Positions 17,436 to 26,190 of a DNA stretch of 64,000 nt are shown here, in pieces (position 1 is the stretch's first letter; every line of letters begins with the position of its first letter). Made by a program: the position numbers and the translations under genes. The notes beneath the pieces are model-generated. The model was given only the letters and a program-made list of their open reading frames with translations, searched no databases and was not told the DNA's origin. Origin of the DNA: Streptomyces sp. NBC_00162 (GTDB lineage: Bacteria; Actinomycetota; Actinomycetes; Streptomycetales; Streptomycetaceae); assembly GCF_024611995.1 (NCBI RefSeq), contig NZ_CP102510.1, forward strand, positions 124,001-188,000, read 5' to 3'.

Positions 17436-18203
17436 ATGACGCGAACGACCGACGGAAGTCCCTGGTTCAGGAACTACCGGCCCGCCCCGCAGGCGCCCGT
17501 CCGGCTGTTCGCCCTGCCGCACGCGGGCGGATCCGCAAGCTACTTCCACCCCCTGGCCACCGTGCTCTCGCCCGCCGTGGACGTGCACGGCGTCCAGTAC
17601 CCGGGCCGCCAGGACCGCCGCTCCGAACCGGGCGAGACCTCCCTGGAGCGGCTCGCCGACCGGGTCACCGCCGAGCTGCTGCGGCTCGACGACGGCCGCC
17701 CGTACGCGCTGTTCGGGCACAGCATGGGGGCGATGCTGGCCTTCGAGGTGGCCCGCAGGACGGAAGCGGCCGGGCAGGGCCCGGCCCACCTGTTCGTCTC
17801 CGGCCGCCCGGCCCCCTGCCAGGACAGCTACGAGGCATGGTTCCCCCGCACCGACGAGGAAGTCGTCGAGGAACTGCGTGCCCTGAACGCGACGGACGAC
17901 GGACTGCTCGACGACCCGGAGGTGCGGCGGATGCTGCTGCCGCCCCTGCGCACCGACTACCGGGCGGTGCGCGAGTACCGCTTCCGGCCCGGGCCGCCGC
18001 TGCGCACCTCGATCACCGCCCTCACCGGCGACGACGACCACATGGCCCAGGTCGGCGCGGTGGACGCGTGGCGCACCCACACCGACGCCGGGTTCGAGCT
18101 GTGGGTGCTGCCGGGCGGCCACTTCTTCCTGAGCGACCGCCTCGAGGAGGTGGCGGCCGCCGTCACCGACGCGCTGGCGCGGCCCTCGGCGGTGGCCGCG
18201 TGA
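17436..18203 (+). CDS. Type II (editing) thioesterase
   Basis: This is a 255-residue alpha/beta-hydrolase thioesterase. It shows FALPHAGGSASYFHPLA near the N-terminus, the nucleophile motif GHSMGAM, an Asp in TGDDDHM and the catalytic His in PGGHFFL. This pattern is typical of stand-alone thioesterases that remove stalled or wrong acyl groups from PKS and NRPS carrier domains. ATG at 17436 has a GAGGAG ribosome site. The stop overlaps the KSIII start (GTGA), making it the first gene of the operon that continues into the type II PKS genes. It may serve both the modular and the type II enzymes. Confidence 0.93.
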   Translation: MTRTTDGSPWFRNYRPAPQAPVRLFALPHAGGSASYFHPLATVLSPAVDVHGVQYPGRQDRRSEPGETSLERLADRVTAELLRLDDGRPYALFGHSMGAMLAFEVARRTEAAGQGPAHLFVSGRPAPCQDSYEAWFPRTDEEVVEELRALNATDDGLLDDPEVRRMLLPPLRTDYRAVREYRFRPGPPLRTSITALTGDDDHMAQVGAVDAWRTHTDAGFELWVLPGGHFFLSDRLEEVAAAVTDALARPSAVAA

Positions 18204-19222
18204 GCGTCCACTCGCCCGTCCTGGGATCCGTCGGCATCCTCGGCACCGGCTCGTACCTGCCCGAGCGGATCGTGCCCAACGAGACGATCGCCGCCCGCGT
18301 CGGCGTGACCCCGGCGTGGATCGAGCGCAAGACGGGGATCAGGGAACGGCGGTACGCGGCCCCGCACGAGGCCGCCTCCGACCTGGCCGTCGAGGCCGCC
18401 CTGCGGGCACTGGAGGACTCCGGCACCGACCCGGAGGACCTCGCCTGGATCGTGGTCGCCACCTCGACGCCCGACCACACCCAGCCGGCCACCGCCGCGC
18501 TGGTGCAGCACCGCCTCGGCGCCCACCGGTCGGCCGCCTTCGACGTGAACGCCGTGTGCAGCGGCTTCGCCGTGGCCCTGCACACCGGCGCCCGGCTCCT
18601 CGCCGCCCCCGAGGCGGACGGCCGGCGCCGCCCCGTGCTGGTCGTCGGAACCGACGTCTACTCCCGCATCGTCGACCCCGCCGACCGCAGGACCGCCCCC
18701 CTGTTCGGCGACGGCGCGGGCGCCGTCGTCCTCGGCCCGGTGCGCGAGGGGTACGGGCTGCTCGGTACCGGCCTGCGCACCGACGGCAGCCTGCACGGGC
18801 TGATCGGGGTCGGCGCCGGCGGCAGCCGCAAGCCGGCCGCCCTGAAGACGGTCGCCCGCGGCGAGCACTACTTCGCGATGCGGGGGCGCGACGTACGGGA
18901 CTTCGTCGTACGGGAACTGCCCGGTGCGGTCGAGGAGACCCTTCGCACCTTCGGGTTCGGGCCCGAGGAAGTGGCCCACTTCGTCCCGCACCAGGCCAAC
19001 GGCGAGATGCTCCGCTCCCTGGCGGGATCGCTCGGCCTGACCCGGGCCACCGTCCACCTGCCCGTGGAGTTCCACGGCAACACCGGCGCCGCCTCCATCC
19101 CGCTGGCGCTGGACCACGCCGTGCGCGGCGACGGGGGACCGGCCGACGGGGACCTCGTGCTGCTCGCCGGATTCGGCGGCGGCATGAGCGTGGGGACCGC
19201 GCTGGTGCGCTGGGGTGGCTGA
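18200..19222 (+). CDS. Ketoacyl-ACP synthase III (FabH-like priming enzyme)
   Basis: This 340-residue protein begins at GTG 18200, overlapping the thioesterase stop (GTGA). The KSIII triad is visible: Cys in NAVCSGFAVAL, His in PHQANGEML and Asn in HGNTGAAS. KSIII enzymes start chains by condensing an acyl-CoA with malonyl-ACP. In aromatic type II clusters (for example frenolicin, R1128 and benastatin systems) they bring in non-acetate starters. Placed between the ethylmalonyl/butyryl-CoA genes and the KS-alpha/chain length factor pair, it suggests an alkyl or short acyl starter for the type II synthase. The CoA substrate cannot be read from the sequence. Confidence 0.93.
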   Translation: MSVHSPVLGSVGILGTGSYLPERIVPNETIAARVGVTPAWIERKTGIRERRYAAPHEAASDLAVEAALRALEDSGTDPEDLAWIVVATSTPDHTQPATAALVQHRLGAHRSAAFDVNAVCSGFAVALHTGARLLAAPEADGRRRPVLVVGTDVYSRIVDPADRRTAPLFGDGAGAVVLGPVREGYGLLGTGLRTDGSLHGLIGVGAGGSRKPAALKTVARGEHYFAMRGRDVRDFVVRELPGAVEETLRTFGFGPEEVAHFVPHQANGEMLRSLAGSLGLTRATVHLPVEFHGNTGAASIPLALDHAVRGDGGPADGDLVLLAGFGGGMSVGTALVRWGG

Positions 19223-19351
19223 TCGCCGCTTTGCACGGATCTTCTAGCCGTGCTCCAGACCGAGCGGGGAGGCTCGCAGGACGGAAGCCGTTCCGCGGTG
19301 CGAGCCCGCCCGGCGCCGGGGGCCTGGAGGAAACACAGTGAAGGACAGTCG

Positions 19352-20617
19352 ATGAGACGGGTAGTCATCACCGGAATCGGGGTCGTCTCCCCAGGCGGAG
19401 TGGGCACCAAGGAGTTCTGGGAGCTGCTCACGGCCGGCCGGACGGCGACCCGTGCCATCACCCTCTTCGACGCGTCCTCCTTCCGGTCCCGGATCGCGGC
19501 CGAGGCCGACTTCCACCCCGCCGCCCACGGTTTCGACGCGCAGGAGGCCGCCCGCCTGGACCGCGCCGCCCTGTTCGCGCTCACCAGCGCCCGCGAGGCG
19601 ATCGCCGACAGCGGCGTCACCGACGGGCTGGACCCGCTGCGCACCGGTGTCAGCCTCGGCAGCGCCGTCGGCTGCACCACCGGGCTCGACAACGAGTACG
19701 CGGCCGTCAGCGAACTGGGCCGGCTCTGGAACGTGGACCACACCCGGGCCGTCTCCCACCTCTACGACTACTTCACCCCCAGCTCCCTGGCCGCCGAAGT
19801 GGCCCGGGACAGCGGCGCGCAGGGACCCGTCGCGCTCGTCTCCACCGGCTGCACCTCCGGACTCGACTCCATCGGCCACGCCGTCGAGCTGATCCGCGAG
19901 GGCACCGCCGACGTGATGGTCACCGGCGCCACCGAGGCGCCCATCTCGCCGATCACCGTGGCCTGCTTCGACGCGATCCGCGCCACCTCGACCCGCAACG
20001 ACGACCCGGCGACCGCCTCGCGCCCCTTCGACCGCACCCGCAACGGCTTCGTCCTCGGCGAGGGCTCCGCCGTGCTGGTGATCGAGGAACTGGAGCGGGC
20101 CCGCCGCCGCGGCGCCCGGATCTACGCCGAGATCTCCGGTTTCGCCAGCCGCAGCAACGCGTACCACATGACGGGACTGCGCTCCGACGGCACGGAGATG
20201 GCCGAGGCCATCACCGCCGCGCTCGCCGAGGCTCGGCTGGACGCCTCCGCCATCGACTACGTCAGCGCCCACGGCTCGGGCACCAAGCAGAACGACAAGC
20301 ACGAGACCGCGGCCTTCAAGCGCAGCCTGGGACAGCGGGCCTACGAGGTGCCCGTCAGCTCCATCAAGTCGATGATCGGGCACTCGCTCGGCGCCATCGG
20401 CGCCCTGGAGGTGGCCGCCAGCGCCCTGGCCATCGTGCACAACACCGTGCCGCCCACCGCCAACCTGCACGAGGCGGACCCGGACTGCGACCTGGACTAC
20501 ACCCCGCTCACCGCCCGCGAGCAGCGCACCGACGCCGTCGTCAGCGTCGGCAGCGGCTTCGGCGGCTTCCAGAGCGCCATGGTCCTCAACCGCCCGCGCC
20601 TGAAGGAATCCGCATGA
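19352..20617 (+). CDS. Type II PKS ketosynthase alpha (KS-alpha)
   Basis: This is a 421-residue condensing enzyme. Active-site Cys is in [11 protein letters not shown], and the catalytic histidines are in [13 protein letters not shown] and in [26 protein letters not shown] is characteristic of aromatic-polyketide KS-alpha subunits. ATG at 19352 is preceded by GAAGGA. The stop overlaps the next start (ATGA), giving the usual coupled KS-alpha/chain length factor pair. It carries out iterative decarboxylative condensation of malonyl-ACP on the carrier proteins at 21920 and/or 22248. The 129-base gap upstream has only degenerate heptamers and no clear promoter. Confidence 0.95.
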   Translation: MRRVVITGIGVVSPGGVGTKEFWELLTAGRTATRAITLFDASSFRSRIAAEADFHPAAHGFDAQEAARLDRAALFALTSAREAIADSGVTDGLDPLRTGVSLGSAVGCTTGLDNEYAAVSELGRLWNVDHTRAVSHLYDYFTPSSLAAEVARDSGAQGPVALVSTGCTSGLDSIGHAVELIREGTADVMVTGATEAPISPITVACFDAIRATSTRNDDPATASRPFDRTRNGFVLGEGSAVLVIEELERARRRGARIYAEISGFASRSNAYHMTGLRSDGTEMAEAITAALAEARLDASAIDYVSAHGSGTKQNDKHETAAFKRSLGQRAYEVPVSSIKSMIGHSLGAIGALEVAASALAIVHNTVPPTANLHEADPDCDLDYTPLTAREQRTDAVVSVGSGFGGFQSAMVLNRPRLKESA

Positions 20618-21858
20618 CCACGCCCACGCTCGACCCGTCCGGTGCCCCGGCGCGGACCGCCACCGCCGTCTTCACCGGCATCGGCGTCACCGCCCCCAAC
20701 GGGCTGGGCGCCGAGGCCTGGTGGGACGCCGTCCTGCGGGGCGAGAGCGGCATCCGGCCGGTGACCCGGTTCGACGCGAGCGGCTACCCCGTACGCCTCG
20801 CCGGCGAGATCCCGGGCTTCGTCGACGCGGACCACGTCCCCAGCCGGCTGCTGCCGCAGACCGACCGCGTCACCCGGCTCTCGCTCGCCGCCGCCAAGGA
20901 GGCCCTCGACGACGCGGGCGCCGACCCCGAGCAGCTGCCCGCATACGGCGCCGGCGTGGTCACCGCCTCCGCCGCCGGCGGCTTCGAGTTCGGCCAGCGC
21001 GAGCTGGAGGCCCTGTGGAGCAAGGGCGGCCAGTACGTCAGCGCGTACCAGTCCTTCGCCTGGTTCTACGCCGTCAACTCCGGCCAGATCTCCATCCGCC
21101 ACGGGCTGCGCGGCCCCAGCAGCGTCATCGTCACCGAGGGCGCGGGCGGCCTGGACGCCGTCGCCCAGGCCCGGCGCCAGCTCCGCAAGGGCGCCTCCCT
21201 GATGGTGACCGGCGCCGTCGAGGCCACGATCTGCCCGTGGGGCTGGGCCGCGCACCTGGCCGAGGGCCGGATGAGCCAGGTCCCGGACCCGGCCCGCGCC
21301 TATCTGCCCTTCGACGCCGAGGCCTCGGGCCACATCGTCGGCGAGGGCGGCGCCCTGCTCGTCCTGGAGGACGCCGAGGCGGCCCGCGCCCGCGGCGCAC
21401 GTACGTACGGCTCCTTCGCCGGATACGCGGCCACCTTCGACGGCCCGGACACGCCCCGGCTCGCCGACGCGGCCCGCCTCGCGCTCGCCGACGCCGGCCT
21501 GGACGCCGCCGACGTCGACGTCGTCTTCGCCGACGCCGCGGGCGAACGCGCGGCGGACCGCGCCGAGGCCGAGGCGATCACCGCCCTGTTCGGCCCCCGC
21601 GGGGTCCCGGTCACCGCCCCCAAGTCGATGACCGGACGGCTGCTCTCCGGCGGCGCCTCCCTCGACCTCGCGGCCGCCCTGTTCACCCTGCGCGACCAGG
21701 TGGTCCCGCCGACCACCGGCACCGTGCGGCCCGCCGACGACTGCCCGCTCGACCTGGTCACCGGTGCCCCGCGGACCGGTACCGCCCTGCGCACCGCCCT
21801 GGTGCTGGCCCGCGGCCGGGGCGGCTTCAACGCCGCCGCCGTGGTCCGCGCCGCCTGA
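20614..21858 (+). CDS. Type II PKS chain length factor (KS-beta)
   Basis: This is a 414-residue KS-like subunit overlapping KS-alpha by ATGA. The active-site Cys region reads [13 protein letters not shown]. There is no Cys, and where most chain length factors have Gln (EQAGG) this one has Gly. The second catalytic His is also lost ([14 protein letters not shown] replaces the AHGTxT region), as expected for a partner that shapes the cavity and chain length. The [12 protein letters not shown] segment is typical. Chain length cannot be assigned without comparison of the cavity residues. The Gln-to-Gly change may affect decarboxylation/priming, which fits a system primed by KSIII. Confidence 0.94.
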   Translation: MTTPTLDPSGAPARTATAVFTGIGVTAPNGLGAEAWWDAVLRGESGIRPVTRFDASGYPVRLAGEIPGFVDADHVPSRLLPQTDRVTRLSLAAAKEALDDAGADPEQLPAYGAGVVTASAAGGFEFGQRELEALWSKGGQYVSAYQSFAWFYAVNSGQISIRHGLRGPSSVIVTEGAGGLDAVAQARRQLRKGASLMVTGAVEATICPWGWAAHLAEGRMSQVPDPARAYLPFDAEASGHIVGEGGALLVLEDAEAARARGARTYGSFAGYAATFDGPDTPRLADAARLALADAGLDAADVDVVFADAAGERAADRAEAEAITALFGPRGVPVTAPKSMTGRLLSGGASLDLAAALFTLRDQVVPPTTGTVRPADDCPLDLVTGAPRTGTALRTALVLARGRGGFNAAAVVRAA

Positions 21859-21919
21859 CACCGCACGCCGCGTGCCGCCCCGCCCGTCACGAACCCCGAA
21901 CCGCCAAGAGGAGATCCCC

Positions 21920-22186
21920 ATGCGGCACCTGGAGCTGACCGACCTGACCCGCCTGCTGCGCGACTGCGCCGGTGCGGAGGAGGGCGTGGACCTGGACGGC
22001 GCCAACGTCCTCGACACCCTCTTCTACGACCTCGGCTACGACTCGCTGGCCCTCCTGCAGACCACCGGGCTCATCGAGCGCAAGTACGGGATCACGCTCG
22101 ACGAGGAGGCCATGGACGAGGCCGAGACCCCCCGCAAGTACCTCGAGCTCGTCAACCGGGTGCTCTCCGCCCGCGTCAGCGCCTGA
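21920..22186 (+). CDS. Type II PKS acyl carrier protein
   Basis: This is an 88-residue carrier protein. The phosphopantetheine serine is in DLGYDSLALLQT. The N-terminal start MRHLELTDLTRLLRDCAG and the acidic helix II are typical of aromatic-PKS carrier proteins. ATG at 21920 follows AAGAGGAG. It sits directly after the KS-alpha/chain length factor pair in the usual minimal-PKS order, so it is the likely chain-elongation carrier. Confidence 0.94.
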   Translation: MRHLELTDLTRLLRDCAGAEEGVDLDGANVLDTLFYDLGYDSLALLQTTGLIERKYGITLDEEAMDEAETPRKYLELVNRVLSARVSA

Positions 22187-22247
22187 ACCCGCCGGGCCCC
22201 GGGCCACCCCCTCGCGCCCCGTACCCACCTCACCAAGGAGAACTGAC

Positions 22248-22511
22248 ATGCCACGCATCCAGGCCATCAAGGAGTTCATGGTCCGCGAGTTCCTGCCGGA
22301 CGTCCCCGCCCGTGAGCTGGACGCGGACCTCGACTTCCTGGAGGCGGGCATCGTCGACAGCCTCGGCCTGCTCAAGGTGATCGCCTGGCTGGAATACGCC
22401 CACCACATCAACACCGACGAGTTCGACCTGCACCCGGAGGCATTCCGCTCGGTCGCGGCCATCGACGAGTTCATCACGGACGCGTCCCGGCAGCAGGCGG
22501 AGGCCGCGTAA
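22248..22511 (+). CDS. Second small carrier protein, GIVDSLGLLK type
   Basis: This is an 87-residue carrier protein with the serine in GIVDSLGLLKVIAWLE and an N-terminus of the form IKEFMVREFLPDVPARELD. It differs clearly from the ACP before it and belongs to the stand-alone carrier proteins that hold a single building block or a starter. ATG at 22248 has AAGGAG. Two dissimilar carriers after one KS pair suggest one for elongation and one for the KSIII starter or for off-loading to another synthase. The role is inferred from position only. Confidence 0.88.
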   Translation: MPRIQAIKEFMVREFLPDVPARELDADLDFLEAGIVDSLGLLKVIAWLEYAHHINTDEFDLHPEAFRSVAAIDEFITDASRQQAEAA

Positions 22512-22526
22512 CCATGCACGACGCCC

Positions 22527-23438
22527 ATGCCTGAGCCGGACGCCGCCACCACGGAGATCGCGGACGGCGTGTACGCGTACGTCCAGGGCGACGGCGGCTG
22601 GTGCCTGAACAACGCGGGCCTGGTCACCGGCGGGAACGGGCAGAGCCTGCTCGTCGACACCGCCGCCACCGAGCGGCGCGCCCGGAACCTGCGCGACCAG
22701 GTGCTGCGGCTGGTCCCCGAGCCCCCGCGCCTCCTGGTCAACACGCACTTCCACGGCGACCACACCTTCGGGAACCACCTCTTCCCCGAGGCCGTCGTCA
22801 TCGCCCACGAGCAGACCCGCACCATGATGGACCTGGCCGGACTGCACCTGACCAGCCTGTGGCCGGACGTCTGCTGGGGCGACCTGGAGCTCGCGCTCCC
22901 GGACGTCACCTACCGCGACGCGCTGACCCTGCATATCGGCGGCGTACGGGCCGAACTGCTGCACCTGGGACCGGCCGCGCACACCACCAACGACACCGCG
23001 GTGTGGCTGCCGGAGCAGCGGGTGCTGTTCGCCGGCGACCTGGTGATGTCGAACGCCGCCCCCTTCTGCCTGATGGGGTCCGTCTCGGGGTCCCTCGCCG
23101 CGATGGAGCGGCTGCGCGCCCTGGGCGCCGAGACCGTGGTCCCCGGCCACGGCCCGGTCGGCGGACCCGAGCTGATCGACGCCAACGAGGCCTACTTCCG
23201 CTGGATCGCCGAGCTCGCCGAGGGCGGCGCGGCGGCCGGGCTGACCCCGCTCGAGCTGGCCGCCGAAGCGGGGGAAAGCCCGTTCGCGGACCTGCTCGAC
23301 GCGGAGCGCCTCGTACCGAACCTGCACCGGGCGTACGCCGAGCTGGCCGGGGCGGCCCCCGGGGCCCCGCTCGACGTGGGCGCCCTCTTCCGGGAGATGG
23401 CCGAGTTCAACGGCGGGCTGCCCGCCTGCCACGCCTGA
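22527..23438 (+). CDS. Metallo-beta-lactamase-fold cyclase/thioesterase
   Basis: This is a 303-residue metallo-hydrolase. Zinc ligands are visible in NTHFHGDH (HxHxDH), AAHTTND, FAGDLV and PGHGPVG. Proteins of this fold in aromatic type II clusters (ActIV-like) close later rings and/or release the chain from the carrier protein. The start at 22527 is the first suitable ATG; an ATG at 22514 gives only a six-codon frame. It lies 15 bases after the second carrier gene, so it is the last gene of the KS operon and is followed by a strong terminator at 23459-23507. Confidence 0.9.
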   Translation: MPEPDAATTEIADGVYAYVQGDGGWCLNNAGLVTGGNGQSLLVDTAATERRARNLRDQVLRLVPEPPRLLVNTHFHGDHTFGNHLFPEAVVIAHEQTRTMMDLAGLHLTSLWPDVCWGDLELALPDVTYRDALTLHIGGVRAELLHLGPAAHTTNDTAVWLPEQRVLFAGDLVMSNAAPFCLMGSVSGSLAAMERLRALGAETVVPGHGPVGGPELIDANEAYFRWIAELAEGGAAAGLTPLELAAEAGESPFADLLDAERLVPNLHRAYAELAGAAPGAPLDVGALFREMAEFNGGLPACHA

Positions 23439-23458
23439 TCTTCCCGCGCCACGGGAAC

Positions 23459-23507
23459 AGACCGGCGGGGCCGCAGCCGCACTCCGCGGCTCCGGCCCCG
23501 CCGGTCT
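23459..23507. terminator. Bidirectional hairpin terminator
   Basis: Perfect 15-bp arms at 23459-23473 and 23493-23507 (AGACCGGCGGGGCCG and its complement) enclose a loop with a further small GC stem. It lies between the converging ends of the metallo-hydrolase gene (23438) and the NTF2-like gene (23548), so it can stop transcription from both sides. Confidence 0.85.
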
Positions 23508-23547
23508 GCTTGTGTTCGCGGACCGGGCCAGGTCCGGTCAGGTCAGG

Positions 23548-24000
23548 TCAGGCCAGGTCGTCGCGGGTCACCCGGCGGGTCGCGACCTGCAGCGCGCCCT
23601 CGACGCGCACCAGGACGTCCTCGCAGACGCACACCCGGTGCACCTGGGAGCCGCCGCCGATGGCGGAGGCGTAGACGATCGCGTACGAGCGGACGTCCAC
23701 GGCGCCGTCCGGGCGCTCGGAGACGTCGAACATGCCCATGAAGTGGCGGTGGCGCAGGCCGGCCTCGGCCAGCTGGTCGGCGGTGCGGCTGGTGGCGGCG
23801 ACCAGGCCCGCCCGGCCGCGCACCGGCTCCGGCAGCGTCGGCACGTCGAAGACGGCGTCCTCGGTGAACGTCTCGGCCCAGCGCTGCGACTCACCGAGGT
23901 CCAGCAGCTGCATCTGGTGGGCGTAGAACTGCTGGACCTCGGCGTAGAGGGCGCCGAAGGCCACGGCGGCCTGCTGTCCGATGCCGGCCTGGACGGTCAT
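23548..24000 (-). CDS. NTF2/SnoaL-like small protein
   Basis: This is a 150-residue protein. ATG at 23998-24000 was chosen over one 36 bases upstream because GGAG lies just ahead of it. The pattern (QQFYAHQMQLLDLGESQRWAETFTEDAVFDVP, then GLRHRHFMGMFDV) is that of the NTF2-like alpha+beta barrel fold. Members in aromatic polyketide clusters act as ring cyclases, hydroxylation partners or dehydratases. It is transcribed away from the ketoreductase, with SARP-like repeats in the shared promoter region, so it is probably co-regulated with the pathway. The exact reaction is unknown. Confidence 0.8.
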   Translation of the reverse strand: MTVQAGIGQQAAVAFGALYAEVQQFYAHQMQLLDLGESQRWAETFTEDAVFDVPTLPEPVRGRAGLVAATSRTADQLAEAGLRHRHFMGMFDVSERPDGAVDVRSYAIVYASAIGGGSQVHRVCVCEDVLVRVEGALQVATRRVTRDDLA

Positions 24001-24045
24001 GGAGGACTCCGATCTGGTCGATGGCCCCACCGTCACCGCTCAGGG

Positions 24046-24074
24046 TCGAGCGGGATTCGAGGACACCTCGAACC
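24046..24074. promoter_or_regulatory. SARP-type heptamer repeat array (three repeats, 11-bp period)
   Basis: TCGAGCG (24046), TCGAGGA (24057) and TCGAACC (24068) recur exactly every 11 bases with 4-base spacers. This is the arrangement bound by SARP activators such as ActII-ORF4 and DnrI. The last two repeats also form a perfect inverted repeat, TTCGAGG-ACA-CCTCGAA (24056-24072). The array lies in the divergent region between the NTF2-like gene and the ketoreductase, so it could act on either. No convincing -10 hexamer is visible eight bases beyond the array. Confidence 0.7.
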
Positions 24075-24181
24075 GACCGCCGCACCGTGCCGTCCACGAC
24101 CGGTCCTCAAGCGGCGTTCGTGCGGGCGTCAAGGGGACCAGGACACGGTCGGAGCATCAACGCCGTTCTGGAGGTTCACCG

Positions 24182-24967
24182 ATGACGACCGAGACGAAGC
24201 GCGTAGCCCTGGTTACCGGGGGTACGAGCGGGATCGGACTGGCCGTGGTCCGCGATCTCGCCCGCCGCGGACACCGCGTCTTCCTCTGCGCCCGTACCGA
24301 GCAGAAGGTCAAGCAGACGGTCGAGGACCTGCGGGCCGAGGGCCTGGAGGTCGAGGGCGCCGCCGCCGACGTCCGCGACGCCGCGTCCGTCAAGGCCCTG
24401 GTCGCCGCCGCCGTCGAGGCCTTCGGACCGATCTCCGTCCTCGTCAACAACGCCGGCCGCAGCGGCGGCGGCCCGACCGCCGACCTCACCGACGAGCTCT
24501 GGTACGACGTCATCGCGACCAACCTCAACAGCGTCTTCCTGCTGACCCGCGAGGTGCTCAAGAACGGCGGCCTCGAGGGCGCCCCGTACGGCCGGATCAT
24601 CAACATCGCCTCCACCGCGGGCAAGCAGGGCGTGGTGCTCGGCGCCCCCTACTCCGCCTCCAAGCACGGCGTCGTCGGCTTCACCAAGTCGCTCGGCAAC
24701 GAGCTCGCCCCCACCGGCATCACCGTCAACGCGGTCTGCCCCGGATACGTCGAGACCCCGATGGCCCAGCGCGTGCGCACCGGCTACGCGGCCGCGTACG
24801 ACACCTCCGAGGACCAGATCAAGCAGAAGTTCATCTCGAAGATCCCGCTCGGCCGGTACTCCACCCCCGAGGAGGTGGCCGGCCTCGTCGGCTACCTGAC
24901 CACCGACGTGGCCTCGTCCATCACCTCGCAGGCGCTCAACGTCTGCGGCGGCCTCGGCAACTTCTGA
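24182..24967 (+). CDS. Type II PKS ketoreductase (C9-type, ActIII-like SDR)
   Basis: This is a 261-residue short-chain dehydrogenase, the same length as ActIII. It has the NADPH motif TGGTSGIG, the NNAG motif, the catalytic Ser in NIASTAGK, Tyr-Lys in YSASKHG, and the C-terminal part GRYSTPEEVAGLVGYL. ATG at 24182 follows GGAGG (24170-24174). Enzymes of this group reduce one carbonyl of the nascent poly-beta-ketone, usually C9, and this sets the first-ring cyclisation. It is followed after 23 bases by the aromatase/cyclase, the usual partner. It probably depends on the SARP-like array upstream. Confidence 0.95.
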   Translation: MTTETKRVALVTGGTSGIGLAVVRDLARRGHRVFLCARTEQKVKQTVEDLRAEGLEVEGAAADVRDAASVKALVAAAVEAFGPISVLVNNAGRSGGGPTADLTDELWYDVIATNLNSVFLLTREVLKNGGLEGAPYGRIINIASTAGKQGVVLGAPYSASKHGVVGFTKSLGNELAPTGITVNAVCPGYVETPMAQRVRTGYAAAYDTSEDQIKQKFISKIPLGRYSTPEEVAGLVGYLTTDVASSITSQALNVCGGLGNF

Positions 24968-24990
24968 ACCGGAAAGCAGGAAACTCCACG

Positions 24991-25953
24991 ATGTCCGCTG
25001 AGCGTGTGCACCGCACGACGCACGAGGTGACCGTCGCCGCCCCCGCCGGAGTGGTCTACGGCCTCATCGCCGACGCGGCCAAGTGGCCGCTGTACTTCCC
25101 GCCCAACGCCCACGTCGAGCAGCTGGAGTCCGACGGCACCCGCGAGCGCCTGCGCATGTGGGCCACCGCCAACGGCGAGATCAAGTCCTGGACCTCGCGG
25201 CGCACCCTGGACGTGGCGCAGCGCCGCATCGAGTTCCGCCAGGAGGTGCCCGCCTCCCCGCTGGAGTCGATGGGCGGCACCTGGATCGTCGAACCGCGCG
25301 GCGCGGCCACCTGCCGGCTGGTCCTGCTGCACGACTTCACCGTCGCCGGTGACGACGCCGCCTCCGTCGCCTGGGTCGAGAGCGCCACCGACACCAACAG
25401 CCGCGCCGAGCTCGGCAACATCAAGCAGCTCGCCGAGGGCTGGGAGCGCCTCGACGACCTGGTGATGTCCTTCGAGGACTCCGTACGCGTCGACGGCCCG
25501 GCCGACCTCGTCTACGAGTTCCTGCACCGCGTCCAGGACTGGCCCACGCTGGTCCCGCACGTCTCGCGCCTGGACGTGGCCGAGCCCGAGCCGGGCGTGC
25601 AGGTGATGTCCATGGACACCCTGACCGCCGACGGCAACTCCCACACCACCGAGTCGGTCCGGGTCTGCTTCCCGCACGCCCGGCGCATCGTCTACAAGCA
25701 GACGGCGACGCCCCTGCTGATGTCGGCCCACACCGGCGAGTGGTCGCTCGTCGAGGACGAGACCGGCGTGACCGTCACCTCGCAGCACAGCGTCGTGCTG
25801 CGCGAGGAGAACATCACCCGGGTACTCGGCCCCGAGGCCGGCGTCGCAGAATGCCGCCGCTACGTCCGCGAGGCGCTCGGCCGCAACAGCACGGCGACGC
25901 TCAACCTCGCCAAGGCCTACGCCGAGTCCAAGGTTCCGACCCGCGCCGCATAG
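24991..25953 (+). CDS. Didomain aromatase/cyclase
   Basis: This is a 320-residue protein made of two START/Bet v1-like halves. The first begins THEVTVAAPAGVVYGLIADAAKWPLYFPP and the second FEDSVRVDGPADLVYEFLHRVQDWPTLVPH, near residue 160. The length and duplication match ActVII-type aromatase/cyclases, which close and dehydrate the first ring of C9-reduced aromatic polyketides. ATG at 24991 is preceded by a purine-rich ribosome site. Together with the ketoreductase this means the type II product should contain a reduced, aromatised first ring. It is the end of the type II block; a terminator follows. Confidence 0.94.
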   Translation: MSAERVHRTTHEVTVAAPAGVVYGLIADAAKWPLYFPPNAHVEQLESDGTRERLRMWATANGEIKSWTSRRTLDVAQRRIEFRQEVPASPLESMGGTWIVEPRGAATCRLVLLHDFTVAGDDAASVAWVESATDTNSRAELGNIKQLAEGWERLDDLVMSFEDSVRVDGPADLVYEFLHRVQDWPTLVPHVSRLDVAEPEPGVQVMSMDTLTADGNSHTTESVRVCFPHARRIVYKQTATPLLMSAHTGEWSLVEDETGVTVTSQHSVVLREENITRVLGPEAGVAECRRYVREALGRNSTATLNLAKAYAESKVPTRAA

Positions 25954-26072
25954 CTCCCGGTGGCCGCGTCCACCGCTGCTCCGGCTCTGCTCAAGCAGTC
26001 CTGACCAGGCTGGTCACGACGGAATCCTCGGACAGATACCAGGGCGGCACGCGGGGCGCTCCTCACACATGT

Positions 26073-26101
26073 GCAGCCCCGGTCACCCAGGCCGGGGTTG
26101 C
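26073..26101 (+). terminator. Hairpin terminator after the aromatase/cyclase gene
   Basis: Ten-bp arms with one G-T wobble (GCAGCCCCGG at 26073-26082, CCGGGGTTGC at 26092-26101) are followed by TTTG. It separates the type II genes from the methoxymalonyl operon. The remaining bases of the 237-base gap probably carry the promoter of the gene at 26191, but no clear hexamers were found. Confidence 0.65.
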
Positions 26102-26190
26102 TTTGCGTGCACCTGCGGCACCCGCTGCTTTGGCCTGAGCGGCCGCGCGTCGGCCGTTCACCCGGTTTTCCGACACACCCAAGGAGAGGT

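Noticed and set aside
19243..19266. SARP-like repeats upstream of KS-alpha (TCTAGCC and TCCAGAC, 11 bp apart)
   Set aside because: Both units deviate from TCGAG and no third repeat follows, so the match is too weak to list.
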